Below are positions 1 to 11,884 of a DNA stretch of 64,000 bases, in pieces; positions within the stretch are counted from its first letter, which is position 1, and each line of letters begins with the position of its first letter. This stretch comes from Eunapius fragilis (Eukaryota > Porifera > Demospongiae > Spongillida > Spongillidae). Made by a program: the position numbers and the translations under genes. The notes under the pieces were generated by a model. It was given only the letters and a program-made list of their open reading frames with translations. It made no database searches and was not told the DNA's origin. The stretch spans positions 12,764,732-12,828,731 of the forward strand of contig OY811971.1 in the NCBI GenBank assembly GCA_963681505.1. The letters run 5' to 3'.

Positions 1-94
1 GTGAGCACATGTCTGTGCTGTATAGTGAGCATGTTGTGCACATGTTCCCACACCAGTGCATCCTCTCTTGCTCTTCTCATCCTTATTTATTGTT

Positions 95-203
95 TCCTCC
101 CTCCTCCTCCTCCCTCCCCCTCCTCCACCCTCCACCTCCTCCCTTCCTCCTCCCCTACTCCTCCCTCTCCCTCCTCCTCCTCCCCCTCCCCCCTTTTTTC
201 CAG
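95..203 (+). repeat. pyrimidine-rich intron end (CTC/TCC simple repeat)
   Basis: Almost pure C and T tract (TCC/CTC repeats) running into a TTTTTTCCAG splice acceptor. It is the 3' part of an intron and acts as an extended polypyrimidine tract for the exon that begins at about 204. Proline/serine-rich translations across it are artefacts of the simple repeat. Confidence 0.7.
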
Positions 204-1708
204 ACAGTTCTCGTGAGGCGTATCGTCAGCTGAGGACCCTGGTCATGGCTTATGGAGGCATCACCGCTGATCTCTCCCTCGTTTTCTCAGACTCCTCCCA
301 CCACACCACTGCCACCACAGACACATCCCATTCCAACCTCACCGAGGACGCACCCCCATCGGATCTGGCCTCAGCTGACCCCGGAATCAAGAGCGTCTCG
401 TTTGTCGTTGACGGGTTTGGTGGGCGTGGCCAGATGATGACTCCACAGGCGGCAAAAGGTATGCAGGCAGTGGCCAAGGTGTGGTCTCATAGCTCCACCT
501 CCTCAGCCAGGAGCTCCAGTAGACCTGTGTCTGGACCTGGTGGACCCGATGTCATGGTAAGCCATGTTGCATTCACCATGTGGTGATACGTCATGTGACA
601 CCGTGTGGGAAGTCATGTGACAACAACTGTGGTATTAATTCAGAACATCATCTTAGTGCTGTGCAACATGTCACCTTGCAGTTGGGGGTGAAGGGAGCTG
701 CTGCAAATTGCAAAGATACATGTACATGTAGATGTAGATGTATTTACACCAAAACATACAACAGATGTGGGTAATCCTTGATTGTCATAATATGTAGCAT
801 CAAAGATGGCATCTGCATGGCACATGGCTACACGTAGAGCATCCTTGGATAGGAAGGCACCCCAACAAGCAAGATATATGCAGTAGTACGATTGTACTTT
901 CAAGTGCATGGGTTACACTATATACAGTGTGTGACCTGTATTTTTGGTATACATGTACATGTATAGGGTAACAGACGGCAACTTCAGACTAAAGCAGCAG
1001 TGGCTGGGAAACCATCAATTGCCGGTGATATGTAAGAAAGTGCATGCAATTACATGTATATGTATGGGCACTGCATACAGTATTGCACACCTTATGACCT
1101 AAATCAAAGGTTCAGAAAGCTTGAGCCTATAGTGTACCAAACATTCTAAGGGAGGGGGGGGGGGAGGGGAGGATTTCTAGTTGTAGTCAGTACAGTGTGA
1201 CCTCGTTATGAGTGCACTCGTTATAAGTGCATTCCCTCGTTAGATGTATTGATAATTGTATTCACGGTTAATGCAGGTACTAACATTATCTATGTCTACA
1301 ATGTGCAATCTATGCCCTAAGTATGGTAAGAGCACAGGGAACAAACATGGCGCTCTTAACGAGGTCAGACTGTATAGCAATGTATCGATACAATGTAGTA
1401 GTCCTGATACCCGCCCATACACCCTCCACCATATTGCCCACGTGTGCTGGATGTAGTAATGTTTCTTCTGCAGCCGACCAGGAACTGGTGCGTTCAAGCC
1501 TAGAGCAGCCAGTGGCTTGGCCCAGGGTGAGAGCCGGACCATGACCCCTACAGCCAGCCGGAAGTCTGGTGATGACATGGAAGAAGAGTGTGAGGAGGAT
1601 GGGGAGGAGGAGGATAGCAGTGAGGAGAATAGCTCAGAGAGCTCAGACAACTGTGAATCGTTCTCAGAGCTGTCTTCATCCAGAGTTGCCTCTCCTAAAG
1701 ACAGCTAG
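204..1708 (+). CDS. 3' end of an unidentified protein-coding gene (three exons)
   Basis: I do not recognise the family. Three exons join with matching phases: 204-556 (acceptor TTTCCAG, donor ATG|GTAAGC, phase 0 out), 967-1031 (acceptor TGTATAG, 65 bases, donor GATAT|GTAAGA) and 1474-1708 (acceptor TTCTGCAG, stop TAG). The middle exon takes the frame from phase 0 to phase 2, exactly as the last exon needs. The exact first base could be 204 or 208. The first exon carries a mixed segment (EAYRQLRTLVMAYGG) followed by Ser/Thr-rich sequence. The last exon ends in an acidic, serine-rich tail with runs of Glu, Asp and Ser and closes with VASPKDS. The acidic tail and low-complexity middle suggest a mostly disordered C-terminus. 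The 5' part of the gene lies outside the window. The splice model is read directly from the sequence; any function would be a guess. Confidence 0.7.
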
Positions 1709-2303
1709 GAATGGCAGAGCTTTAGCACATATGTGTGTCTATTTGTATGCAGGCCCAAAACGTACATACTCTGTAATAGTGTGTACACATGTATGTGCTT
1801 AAATAGTATAATGTTGTTGCTCATGTTTAAAGTTGGGTCCCTCAAATCAGTGATAACACCAATTAATGCCTCCTCTGGAAAGGACAATTATATGGCACTC
1901 AACACAAACATGGTATGCAATAGAAATGATTTCCGTGTATCATGTGCCTATACCTCCACAACTTTCCTTATGTGAAGGTTCTACTGAGCTGTTCAGTGTT
2001 CACTGTACATTTGTAGGTTCAATGAATTGAAGTTTATAAAGCTCTGTAGGCGATGTAATAATTTTAAGATGGCTTTTATGGATGAAATGTACTTGATGTA
2101 CATGTACGTAATGACAACACATTTGCAATTATCCTCTCAAATGTATGGATCACTTTGATTTGACCTGAACATTACAATGACCTGTAGATATCTAATTACA
2201 AGTCACTGGCTGATACCTTTCCATCATTCCCTGCTAGTACTTGTAATACTTCTATGGTTGCTGCTAGCCACTAGCTTTACCAGCATGAATATTTGTTTGT
2301 ATT
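1709..2303. other. intergenic, no gene seen
   Basis: AT-rich sequence downstream of the first gene. It has no convincing exon, repeat or RNA gene and probably holds the 3' UTR and spacer. Confidence 0.5.
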
Positions 2304-3062
2304 TAACCTTAATTCTCCAGGTCCAAGTCCTACGCGCAGGACCTACATTTGAAAATTGAAATGCAGTTTTTTGGCATTTCATTTCTCTACTGCTATTTGA
2401 TGTGCCTATCGTGCTATGTTTACCAATTGTCAGTCTATTTTTTTAATCACACCCTTGGTTACACGATGCTATTAAACAGATACGGTTCTTAAAAATACAT
2501 TATGTAGAGAATATAATTGTCACAGAAAAAAGTACAAGTATAACTTTTTTTGAAGCATGATGTGTGTGCTACTATATGCATTATATGGCAGTGTTTTAAC
2601 TTTAATTGGTTTTGCCATTTTTACCGAAAATAAGAAATTTTTTGTCGACTCATTCCCACATGTATACATCGGCATGCGTATGACAAATACCTATCGTTCA
2701 TAAGCATGTGGAGCTAGCAATTTCCAAATCTTTTTAAATAGGCTTAGTGCAAAAGACCTGTCTTACTACCCCCTTCTTTTAACATGTTGCTCTGATCTTC
2801 CCAACATTACTTTTTAGTACTTTAAGTTGCTTTGCGATTTACCGCGAATACATCTTTTAACAATGCAGTATGTATTTGACAATCTTTGAAGAATTGCAAG
2901 AAAGTAAAAATATTTTTCTGCATGAATTAATAGACATTTACATTTCTACAATATAATGAGATTTTGGTTTGTTCTTAGATCATACCAGTTTGCTAAAAAT
3001 TAATTTTAACTTGCGTAGGACGATAATCCTACGCGTAGGACGATGGGAGATTAAGGGTTATC
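2304..3062. mobile_element. probable MITE (non-autonomous TIR element)
   Basis: The left end reads TAACCTTAATTCTCC and the reverse complement of the right end reads TAACCCTTAATCTCCC. Both ends then carry variants of a TCCTACGCG motif (AGTCCTACGCGCAGGACC on the left, two CCTACGCGTAGGA-type blocks on the right). The roughly 700-base interior is AT-rich without coding capacity. Inverted, motif-bearing ends around a non-coding core fit a MITE. No clear target-site duplication could be settled, so exact ends are approximate. Confidence 0.5.
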
Positions 3063-3604
3063 CATTTTTCTATCCAATAGAGACCAGCATGCAGCCAGTT
3101 TGTGCGGTATATTTGCAATGGACATAGATTTATGTATTCATGACACGAATGCACACTACATGTACAGTCGCTTCGATTCTTTTTTCCTCCTTTTTTATGC
3201 ACCACTATATTCCGTTCCAATCCTTTATGCCACAAACTTTCTACAGAGATTGTTTTTATATTTATGTTCGGTCATTATTTTTACAAACACATGACAATGC
3301 ATTGCCTACTAGAAGGCTTCTTCTTTGAACAGCATGCAGACCTGCATGGTCATTATACCTGTAATATCCGGACCACGCCCCACGATGGATCCTTCCAGAA
3401 GGTCAAACCACAAGGTCGGTCGTGGTCTCTCCTCATTGGACAATCTGTGTTGGTGTTGTTTGTCGTCATCGTGCCCTATATATTGTACGTGTGCATGTGT
3501 GTAATCGAGCTGTTTGTCCTAACGGCTGGTGACCTTGGGCAGGCGCATGCAAGCTACTAGCGTGCAAATGTAAACCCCTACTCCTGGGGGTACATATACT
3601 ACAA

Positions 3605-3699
3605 TACCATGGACCACTGATGTCTTCAGGGATATCATTGATTGGAAACACTGAAGGAATGATGGAGAAACTTATTGAAGTCATGTTCAATTCGGTTGC
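3605..3699 (-). CDS. candidate isolated exon, unknown product
   Basis: On the - strand a good acceptor (CTTCTTTTCAG) at 3700 is followed by an open frame reading ATELNMTSISF and later FPINDIPEDISGPWYC. The sequence looks coding (balanced composition, N-glycosylation-like NMT, a Trp-Tyr-Cys ending). The downstream donor is not certain. It could be one exon of an extracellular protein; no partner exons were linked. Confidence 0.3.
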
Positions 3700-4234
3700 C
3701 TGAAAAGAAGGATATTAATGCATGATACCTAAAATAAGCAGCGCACTAACTCGCTCTACTAAAACCACTGGACAATTAATTGGGCACACCAATTTTAACC
3801 CTGCATGTGTTTGTCATCAATGCACACAAATACACACTGTTGTTGCTTTGTACAGCACAATCACTTTGATAACAGTGGATACTAAAAATCCGAATGATGC
3901 GTCTGTCTTTGTTAGACTTTGTGACAGACTTGTAGCTTTCCGGTGTATCTGAGAGCAACTGTACATGTACATGTGTGTGAGGATATGCAGGATGGTGCAA
4001 ATTGAACTGTATTCCACTCATAAGGTTACCATGCAGGCTCATGGGCACCTCTCTTGTACTTACTAGCTTTGGCCATGTATGTGATGAACAATTATGAAAT
4101 GTCACCTGTCATTAACAGCTGTGCTGATACTTTCCTCCAAATATTGCTTGGTTCTCTACCAAAACACACCAAGCATTTATTGATTCTCTTTCAGTTTAAA
4201 AATTGCATCCACTAGCTCAATCATCTTTTTCTAG

Positions 4235-4327
4235 ATTCGAGAAGGCTGACGAACCACCTTGTATACCTTTGTTAGCAGCTATAGCCAAATTTCTCAAATT
4301 TCCTCATGGCTCTTCTCTGATACACAG
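4235..4327 (+). CDS. candidate isolated exon, unknown product
   Basis: A 93-base segment between a strong acceptor (CATCTTTTTCTAG) and donor (CACAG|GTATAT) has one open frame in which both junctions are phase 2. It encodes FEKADEPPCIPLLAAIAKFL followed by KFPHGSSLIHR, an amphipathic helix-like peptide. Symmetric phase and clean splice sites support a real exon. No neighbouring exon was linked with confidence. Confidence 0.35.
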
Positions 4328-4329
4328 GT

Positions 4330-5452
4330 ATATCCCTCCTCAACTTTTGTATAATTTGTTGCGAGCTCTACAAGGCACTACTAGCCTTGTGGTTATAATA
4401 ACAGCTTGCCTAATTTGAAGTTTATGTCACAAGTATCGATTGGTAGATTATATACGATCCAGTGCAAGTCGAGAGAATTATGCAATTTTAAATTAGCTGC
4501 TTTACAGACAGCCTTAAAAAGTCAGTGCATGTTGATTGATTACGTTCATTTCTTCATCATTCACATTCAAGTCAATGGAAATATGTGTTTTTTATCCTTT
4601 TATGGATACTTCATGTATAGACAAAACTATGAAGTTTCTATACCTGTATTTAGAATAATTCTAGCATCCCACAAAAGTCCAGTTGCCTTGGCATAAAAAG
4701 GTCCATTCATTGACTATGGAACGTGCGCCGGAAAGTATGCAGGTGTAACTAGTTTCGCAAATCAATTGTCCATCGATTTCTCTGAACGATGCTAATTACG
4801 TGTTTGGACACGGAATACTAATATAATTAAGTGGGGTGTATTTTTAGAGCTATCCTTTTAAGCTCATAGATGTGCGGATATGCAGAGGCCAATACAGCTT
4901 GTAATGTGAGTTGGCCCTAGAAATTTTATTCATAACTTTTCGTTTATTTGTATGCAATTACAAAATGACAAAATGAAAACAGATCTGATTCCGCAGCGAT
5001 GTATTGGTCAGATGCCATTCATAGCACTTTGTAATATAAAACACATTGTACCATCTCAACATCAATGTTCATGTGCTCCCTGAAGGTCCATGCAGGGTTC
5101 GTTTTCACATCTCCAGATAGTAATAGTAGACGCTTTATTGTGATCATGCATCAATGATGCAGCAACATTAGCTCACGTGTTTCGCAGCCTATTAATACAG
5201 CTTACTCACAGATCACGTGCATGCGATTGCCATTTTCTACAAGGACTCGAGCCCCGAGATCTCACATGATATGCCGATTCTATTAATTCATTTGCTTCAG
5301 CATAGCCACATGAAAAGAGTAAGCAGGTCGGTTAATGGGGAAGGGGATAAGTGGGTGGGACGGGTAAGTAGTTAGGTGGGAGGGAACGTTTGAACAAACA
5401 TAAACTAACTTCCATGGTTACAAATGTCCACACGTTAAGTATATAAAGCCAT
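4330..5452. other. no gene seen
   Basis: AT-rich sequence with only short random open frames. It holds no repeat, RNA gene or exon that I can support. Confidence 0.5.
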
Positions 5453-7819
5453 CTAATGTCCAGAGTATATCTCTGACAGTAGTTCCTGAACAGGAGTCTT
5501 CATTGCTTTCTCAAGTCCAAAGTGTGTCACTGCAAGTCTGGCTCTGGCCATGGTGTTCAGACTAGGAGGTTGAAGATGCATCTCCTTCCCCAACATGGAC
5601 ACAATGTCCCTGGCCCTCTGCTGAGCACTGGAGTGTTGAGGAAGGACACTTGGTAAACATATGATGTATTCCATTAATCCCTGCTTCACCATCATCTTCC
5701 TCTCTTTATCACTACAGGTTACAAGCTGAAGAGAAAAGATGCTCATCTCTGTGCACAGTGTCAGAAGGCTTGCGTTGTAATGGCTATGCAATTTGGACAT
5801 CTGGGCATAATGTGGTAAGTAAGCCACTTTCAGGTAGGGAAGAAATTTCCTCCAGGAGTAGCCATTTTGGTCTTCCAACATGCGCACAGCCTTATAGTCT
5901 GCCTGGGATAAGAAGTCTTTCAGCAGATTGGCCACCTGTAAGGACTAGGGAAGAGAGGTCTGCAGGTTGGGGTACAACTGAGCAATGACCACACTGGCTA
6001 GGTACCTGTAAAGTGCATGCATATTGAAAAGGTGGAGAAGTATCATTGTACATGTAAGTAGCTTTGTGCATGTGTGAGTGGGTATCTGTGCATGTGCATG
6101 TATTACTTGTTTCATTGTATAATGTTACTAATTTTATTACATGAATTTATTGATCTTAGAGTACTAATTGTGCTGCCACAATGCATGTTACACTTATAAT
6201 TTGATCGTGATGAAAGTTGCTGAATGGAACAATGTCACATACAATTAAGCACATAGGATTCATATCGATAAACATTTATGCATTTGAAATTGAAAGCTAT
6301 ATCTTCTCGACATTATTATTGGGCAGTCTACTCGTTACTGCATTATACTGTTGCATGATTGAGTCTATGAATCTTGTTTACCAATACACATAATTTCAAA
6401 TGACTAACTTGAAATGAGTGAGTTCCTCATGTGTGATGTTCTGTGCAGTCTCTGCCGATCTCCATGCCCGGATGAGCCCAGCAACAAATTCTGGCTTCCA
6501 GATTTGTGGATGGACAGAGGGGTGGTATGTGAGAAGGATGAGTACTGATAAGGCCATTGGATGGGCTATGGGTGAAAGCGTTGTACTGAGCAAGACTCCG
6601 ATGATCTGCTCAAATAACTTTGGGGTGGCAACAATGGTGAGTTGAACTGGTGTTAGGTCGTATTCCAGTGCACTTCAAAAGCATGGGTGGAGAACAAAGT
6701 GTGTTGTAACAATATGATACATTTATATATAGCAGCTACTTTAACAAGAGCAAGAGTGTGTACATTTAACCCTGTTGGCTCCCTGAATGAAAATAACGGA
6801 AGAGCTTATACACATACAGTACATATAACGTATTTTAACATTTTTATATCAGCTGCATAACAGGGAATATCATAACTGCAATGTTGGAGCCGGATGGAGC
6901 ATAAATTATACATTGACACATGCTTTCATTACCAGCATGACCCTATCCCCTCCCCTGCAGTGACCTGTATTGTGCTTGGAAACATACCAAGTGAGAGTTC
7001 CCAGTGCGGTGAGGATCAATTCAGTTATTATCCCAACCTGAGACTGATCTGTGTATCCGGCCATATTACTGTTTGCAGACGGTCTAATGGGCGTATTCGG
7101 AATAAGCGTCACACGAAAAAATGACTGGACTGTATTTTCGAGATTAATCTCCTTGGATACGATAGCTTCAGTTTCGCTGGGAGAAGTAAGAGTCCAGTGT
7201 ATTTTGTTGACTGCGACTTCAAGTACCTGTGTAGTAAGTGTTGTCTTGTTCCACGGCTGTTTCAGCAACAGAGAGTGTATCTGTTGCACCAGAACATACC
7301 CTCCTTTCTCCATAAACAGGAGGCAGTTAGCGACCCTTTTTTGAGGTGAAGACGTTTGGTAGATGGTTGTAAAGCTGTCAATCGTGACCAAGTCTATTTC
7401 CGTACTCATCTGTGCCTCTACCATGCACCTGTGGTACAGGGTACAACAGTATCTGGTGGGCTACTGACGCGAGCAAAGTGTAGGACTTTTGTAGCTGGAA
7501 GATTATCTCCGTAATCTCTTTGACGTCTGCTTCATTGGCATACTCCACGATCAAGTGGTCTCCGTTCCTAATACTGTAAGCGCGAAGCGACTCATCTCTG
7601 CTTAGTTCCGAGGGCCCAAACATTAGCCTCTGGTCAAAGGCAGGGATGTTAAACTGTTTCTCTATTTCCTCACGTAGGTCGGCAACCGTTGTGGAATCCA
7701 TGTTAGCGTGAGCTCTCGTTCTTGCTTGGAGCAGTCGCTTAATCTTGACAATGTCAAATTCAGGATAAACATTCCATTTCGTCTGTCTTTTTTCTCCTCG
7801 GACCCCGTGCGCTCCATCT
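5453..7819 (-). pseudogene. ubiquitin-like domain plus helical-repeat protein gene, interrupted
   Basis: A - strand multi-exon gene. The 5' exon (from about 7819, after acceptor TTTGTCAG) encodes a ubiquitin-like fold: DSTTVADLREEIEKQF, then QRLMFGPSELSRDES, then LRAYSIRNGDHLIVEY. It continues into helical sequence. The first methionine in this frame is at 7701, so the true start is uncertain. Next come helical, ARM/HEAT-like segments at 7424-6988 (donor TTG|GTATGT), 6646-6409 (donor CAA|GTTAGT) and 6005-5453. The 6409/6005 junction is phase-perfect and rebuilds a Lys codon. Two breaks are visible. An in-frame TAG lies at 5947-5945 inside the last exon, with good coding on both sides. A frame change near 7420 separates the ubiquitin-like exon from the next segment, with no obvious intron. 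The 6988/6646 junction also does not match in phase, so a small exon may be missing. Likely a cytoplasmic adaptor acting with ubiquitin pathways (inference). Confidence 0.55.
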
Positions 7820-7955
7820 GACAAACGAAGACTTTAGAAAATACCTCCGGCAGGGCTGAACGGGAGATGACTTTAAGTCTTACATGCCCCACCCCTCGTT
7901 GCGTAATGAATGATTATAGTCTCGTACCCAGACCTTCACACATGCTGTACTATTC

Positions 7956-9645
7956 CTATAACGGCAAACAGAAATTCTGTCCATTGGATGGCCTCACGGT
8001 AATAAAATGATCAATGGCATTGGATCTCGCTTTTAGGGCTGATTCACAAATTATTTCAGTGATGTGTAAAACGCTACTAAGGCACTTGAACAGTGTTGTA
8101 GCATTCAACTTGCCCATTTGCTTGTGGATGATAAGCTGTTGTTCTTGTTTTGTTAATTCCAGGAAGCTTAAACAATGCCACAATTACCTGGCTGTTTAGA
8201 TTTTCACCTTGGTCACTATGCAAAACATGGGGAACACCATACCGACATACCACTTCATCCATCAGCACTGATGCAAGGGTTTCTGAGTCCGTAGCCACCA
8301 ATTGGAAAGCTTCCACCCATTTACTGAAAAGATCAGTCACAACCAGGATGTACTTGTTTCCTTTTGTAGATGTTGGCAAAGGACCATGATGTCCCAACTG
8401 ATCACATCAAATGGATAACCACATTTAATCAAACCAAGTGGTGCACGAGGTTGTGGTTGAGCTAGGGTGGTTACGTTTCTGACATTGTTAGCATTCCCGG
8501 ACCCAACTTTCAATATCTGTCTCATAACCTGGCCAATAGAAACATTCTTTAACTTTTTCAATTGTTCTATGTACAGCCAAATGACCTTAATCATTGTGGA
8601 GTTGTTGCAAGATGATCTTCATATGGCTGCAAGGAACAACAAGTTGGGTATGCACTGAATCCTGGGAGGATGTTCTGAATTTGCGATACAAGAGACCATC
8701 CTGAAGAAATGTTTTTCTTAAGCCAGGAACTGTAGTTGAAGGCAATGCCACTGCACCTTTCAAGGCATCTATTACTGGACCCAATTGTAGGTCATCTGCT
8801 TGTGCCTTGCCAAATGCATCCAAAGTGGACTGTGAAAGAAGCTCTTAAACTGCTGCCACTGTACAATCACCACATTTCTGTGATTGTAGGCCTATTCTGA
8901 CCATGACACCTACCTGACTTGTACTGGAATTCAATGTCAAACTGTTGAAGAAAAAGCAGCCATCTCGTGAGACGTTCACCAACATCCTTAAGACCCTTCA
9001 AGCTCGTGAGAGGATTGTGATCAGTTATCAGCTTGCATGGAAATCCATATACATAAGGGTAAAATTCTTTCACAGCAGCTACAGCAGCTATAGAGCTTCT
9101 TTCTTGGTGGTCGAATAATTCCTCTCTGCCTTTTGCAGTTCCCTACTCCAGTATGCTCTGTGCCCTGCTGAATCTGACAAAGAACTGCTCCAATAGCATA
9201 ATCAGAAGCATCAGTATGCAACAAAAATGGCTGCTTGAAATCAGGATAAGCAAGGATAGGAGGAGAAACCAGCCTCTTTTTAAGATCTTCATATGCACTC
9301 TAATATGAAGAGCTCCATGAGAAATTCTTGATACCTTCCTTAGAAAGCAGTTTAAACAGAGGCTCTGCAATCTTTGAGTAGTCCTTTATAAATCTCCTAT
9401 AATAGTTGCTGAATCCCAAAAATTGCTTTAATTCTTTTGCATTTCTCGGTATTGGGTAGTTTGACACTACCTCCATTTTAGCAGGATCAGGGCGAATTCC
9501 ATCTGCCGAGACTTCATGACCCAGATATCGAACTACCTGTCGTGCAAAATGGCACTTACTGGTTCGCAGCTTTAGTCCGGCCTCCTCGAGAACACCTTGT
9601 GCAAACGATCCAGATGTTCAGGAAAGGTACAAATAAAGACTATAT
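7956..9645 (-). mobile_element. decayed Ty3/gypsy retrotransposon (pol fragment)
   Basis: Reading 5' to 3' on the - strand: the end of the reverse transcriptase (9640-9300; VRYLGHEVSADGIRPDP, then LKQFLGFSNYYRRFI), RNase H (about 9230-8870; LLHTDASDYAIGAVL and ITDHNPLTSLKGL), the linker and H2C2 zinc-binding region (8823-8400; CFYWPGY), and the integrase core (8397-8080; VTDLFSKWVEAF, HSDQGENLNSQ, NGQVE). Domain order is that of Ty3/gypsy. The coding sequence is broken by many frameshifts and stops; gag, protease and most of the RT are missing at the 5' side, and no LTR pair was found. It lies just upstream of the ubiquitin-like gene. An old, dead copy. Confidence 0.85.
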
Positions 9646-11459
9646 GATGCCGTTTAGTATCTTAGTTTATAAATGTGCTTCATCATGTGTTGTATGACTT
9701 TGACTTGCTCGTTGAATCTGTGCGTATATAATGATGCATGCGTTACGTATACATTTATGACATGTATATGCTGAACAGAATACATGCTTCTGAATCATCT
9801 CTTGACCAGTGAACGCAGGTGTATATTATTTACGAGTGCATTCACTAGCAAAGTGATTCGTGCACCTGCATATCATTACTATTCAACCTATCCTTAGTGC
9901 TTATTGTCCAAAGAGAAAATTGAATAGGTGGGCGTAGAAATATATTTGCAGGTAGTCAGGTACAAGTAGGTACATCACCGATGCAAAAGAGAGGCGATGC
10001 ATCCTTTGTACGTGCATGCTATCCGCGCAAATCGTCAAGTTTTATCGGTTTTATAGTTTGAACTTTAAAAAATTCATTGCAGAAGTGAATGTGTGAATCA
10101 AAGTCCCCAATGTTTCTATAAATGGACAAGGTTGAGAAGTATGCATGCTTCATGTCAAAATGTAGATATGCAAATTCACCCCTGCGCAGAGCTACCTAGT
10201 ACATGCGTGCAAGTATTGGGTGCTGCTCCATTGTAGACACAACATGTTCCTTATTGATGCCATGTTTAGTTATGCATAAAATACATAAACATGTATCTAT
10301 TAGGAATTTGTTGTGTCTACATGGCGTCCATTAGGAAAGTGTTGTTAAATGTTTTTTACAAAATGTGTACATGTGTGTGTGGCTTGTGTGTATTATGTGT
10401 GCGTAAGTGTGTTTGTGTTTGTGTGCGCGCGCGTATGTGCATGAGCAGCACAACGTGTGTCCATCAATAATACATTCAAAATTGACGTGTCAATTATTGC
10501 AATGCTGATTAACGCCGTCACCATATGCGAATCTGATAGATAATCATGGAATTTATATCACAATGCGTACTTTTGACCCTAATCCAGTGCCATGAAAACA
10601 GTTAAATGCGAAATCAATTTTTTAACATCACATGCAGTTGCAGCATTTGCAATGATAGTACGCGATAACGAACAATTCAAAGACATTATTTTCCGATCTT
10701 TCCGTGCCCTTATAGAAGAGAGTTGGAGACACAGGCTTATGTAATAAATTGGGTACTAGAATTGAAAATACTCGTCACTTGTTGTTCCTCGTAAACTTGA
10801 AATAAACAATCAAACAGGCATGCACTTAATTCAGCCGTCAAGTAGAATTTCTTTGTGAAATTAGACTTGCCGAAAACGAAGCTTCAATGTTTATCAATCG
10901 ACCATTGGTTATATTTTCCTGTAGTATATGATGTATGTCACATGCAGAAGCAAATTCAAATGATCTTCACATTCACAATTCAAATGATCTTCACATTCAC
11001 AATTTTATTTGGCCACAAGAGAAACATTAAGAGGGTAAATAATAAGTCATGCCAAAAGGTCCTCAAATTTTAGGGTATAGTACCTGTTTTAATGCGTATC
11101 TAACTAACAAGCTCTCATTTAATAACTAATGTAAAACCTACTAAAGGTTTATGGTGAAAGCGGGTTAGGTTTATTCCATGGAACGAAATGGAACAGAACG
11201 GAACAGAATGCTGGACTATATCACGGAACACACGGTGCTATAAGTTTAAATCACTGCATGGAGTCTTCTGCATATCAAAACTTCCACGTAAAGATGAGAA
11301 AGACATAATTACAGCGGAAGACAAGTGAGGAATCGTATTTACATCTATTTCGCCATTCATCTTGATAGCGGTCAAGCTAGTTGGTTTTTTATATATATTT
11401 CTTCCATATGTAGCCAACATTCAATGTTCAAACATTCAATACAACAACGGAAGCCACTT
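9646..11459. other. AT-rich intergenic stretch
   Basis: No gene is supported. It contains a GT-rich simple stretch at about 10365-10440 and a short tandem duplication at 10957-11004 (listed separately). Confidence 0.5.
10957..11004. repeat. perfect 24-base tandem duplication
   Basis: Two identical 24-base units (starting CAAATGATCTTC) sit head to tail at 10957-10980 and 10981-11004. There is no coding role. Confidence 0.9.
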
Positions 11460-11840
11460 TTAGAAACGGTTTGTACAAATCCATTTCTCTTCAACAGAAC
11501 ATGCATGAAGCTGTACATGTAACTTCCATTTCACCGTAACTTGAATATGTAATTGTGTCTTCATCGCGTATCTTTGGTCTTTAGAACAGTAGCAATATTC
11601 TTTATGAACGTAATTCACCATGCCAAGAGCTGTAGCTGTTGTCAGACCACAGACATTGTACTCTAACTGCTTTGGCATTATACCACTTGGATAGTATAAT
11701 TCTTACCTTGGCAATCAGTATCGCTGGACCGCAACTATACAGGTTTACTGGTCTTTCGATGATTCATACTATCATAAAGATTGATGGTGTTTCCAGCAGG
11801 GCATCCAGTTGCAGAAACACACAACCAATGTATGCAATAC
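11460..11840 (-). pseudogene. relic of a Ulp1/C48-type cysteine protease, probably transposon-derived
   Basis: On the - strand, HWLCVSATGCPAG followed by NTINLYDSMN (about 11830-11770) matches the His-Trp and Tyr-Asp-Ser segments around the catalytic His and Asp of Ulp1-like (C48) peptidases. After a stop and a frameshift, PKQLEYNVCGLTTATALGM (about 11678-11620) matches the segment with the catalytic Cys in a Cys-Gly-Leu context. Order and spacing fit one domain. In invertebrate genomes such domains are often found in transposons, so this is probably a TE relic. No intact frame remains. Confidence 0.6.
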
Positions 11841-11884
11841 TTGGATCATTTCGAATGACGTAATTTTCCATAGCCCTAGCTGCC

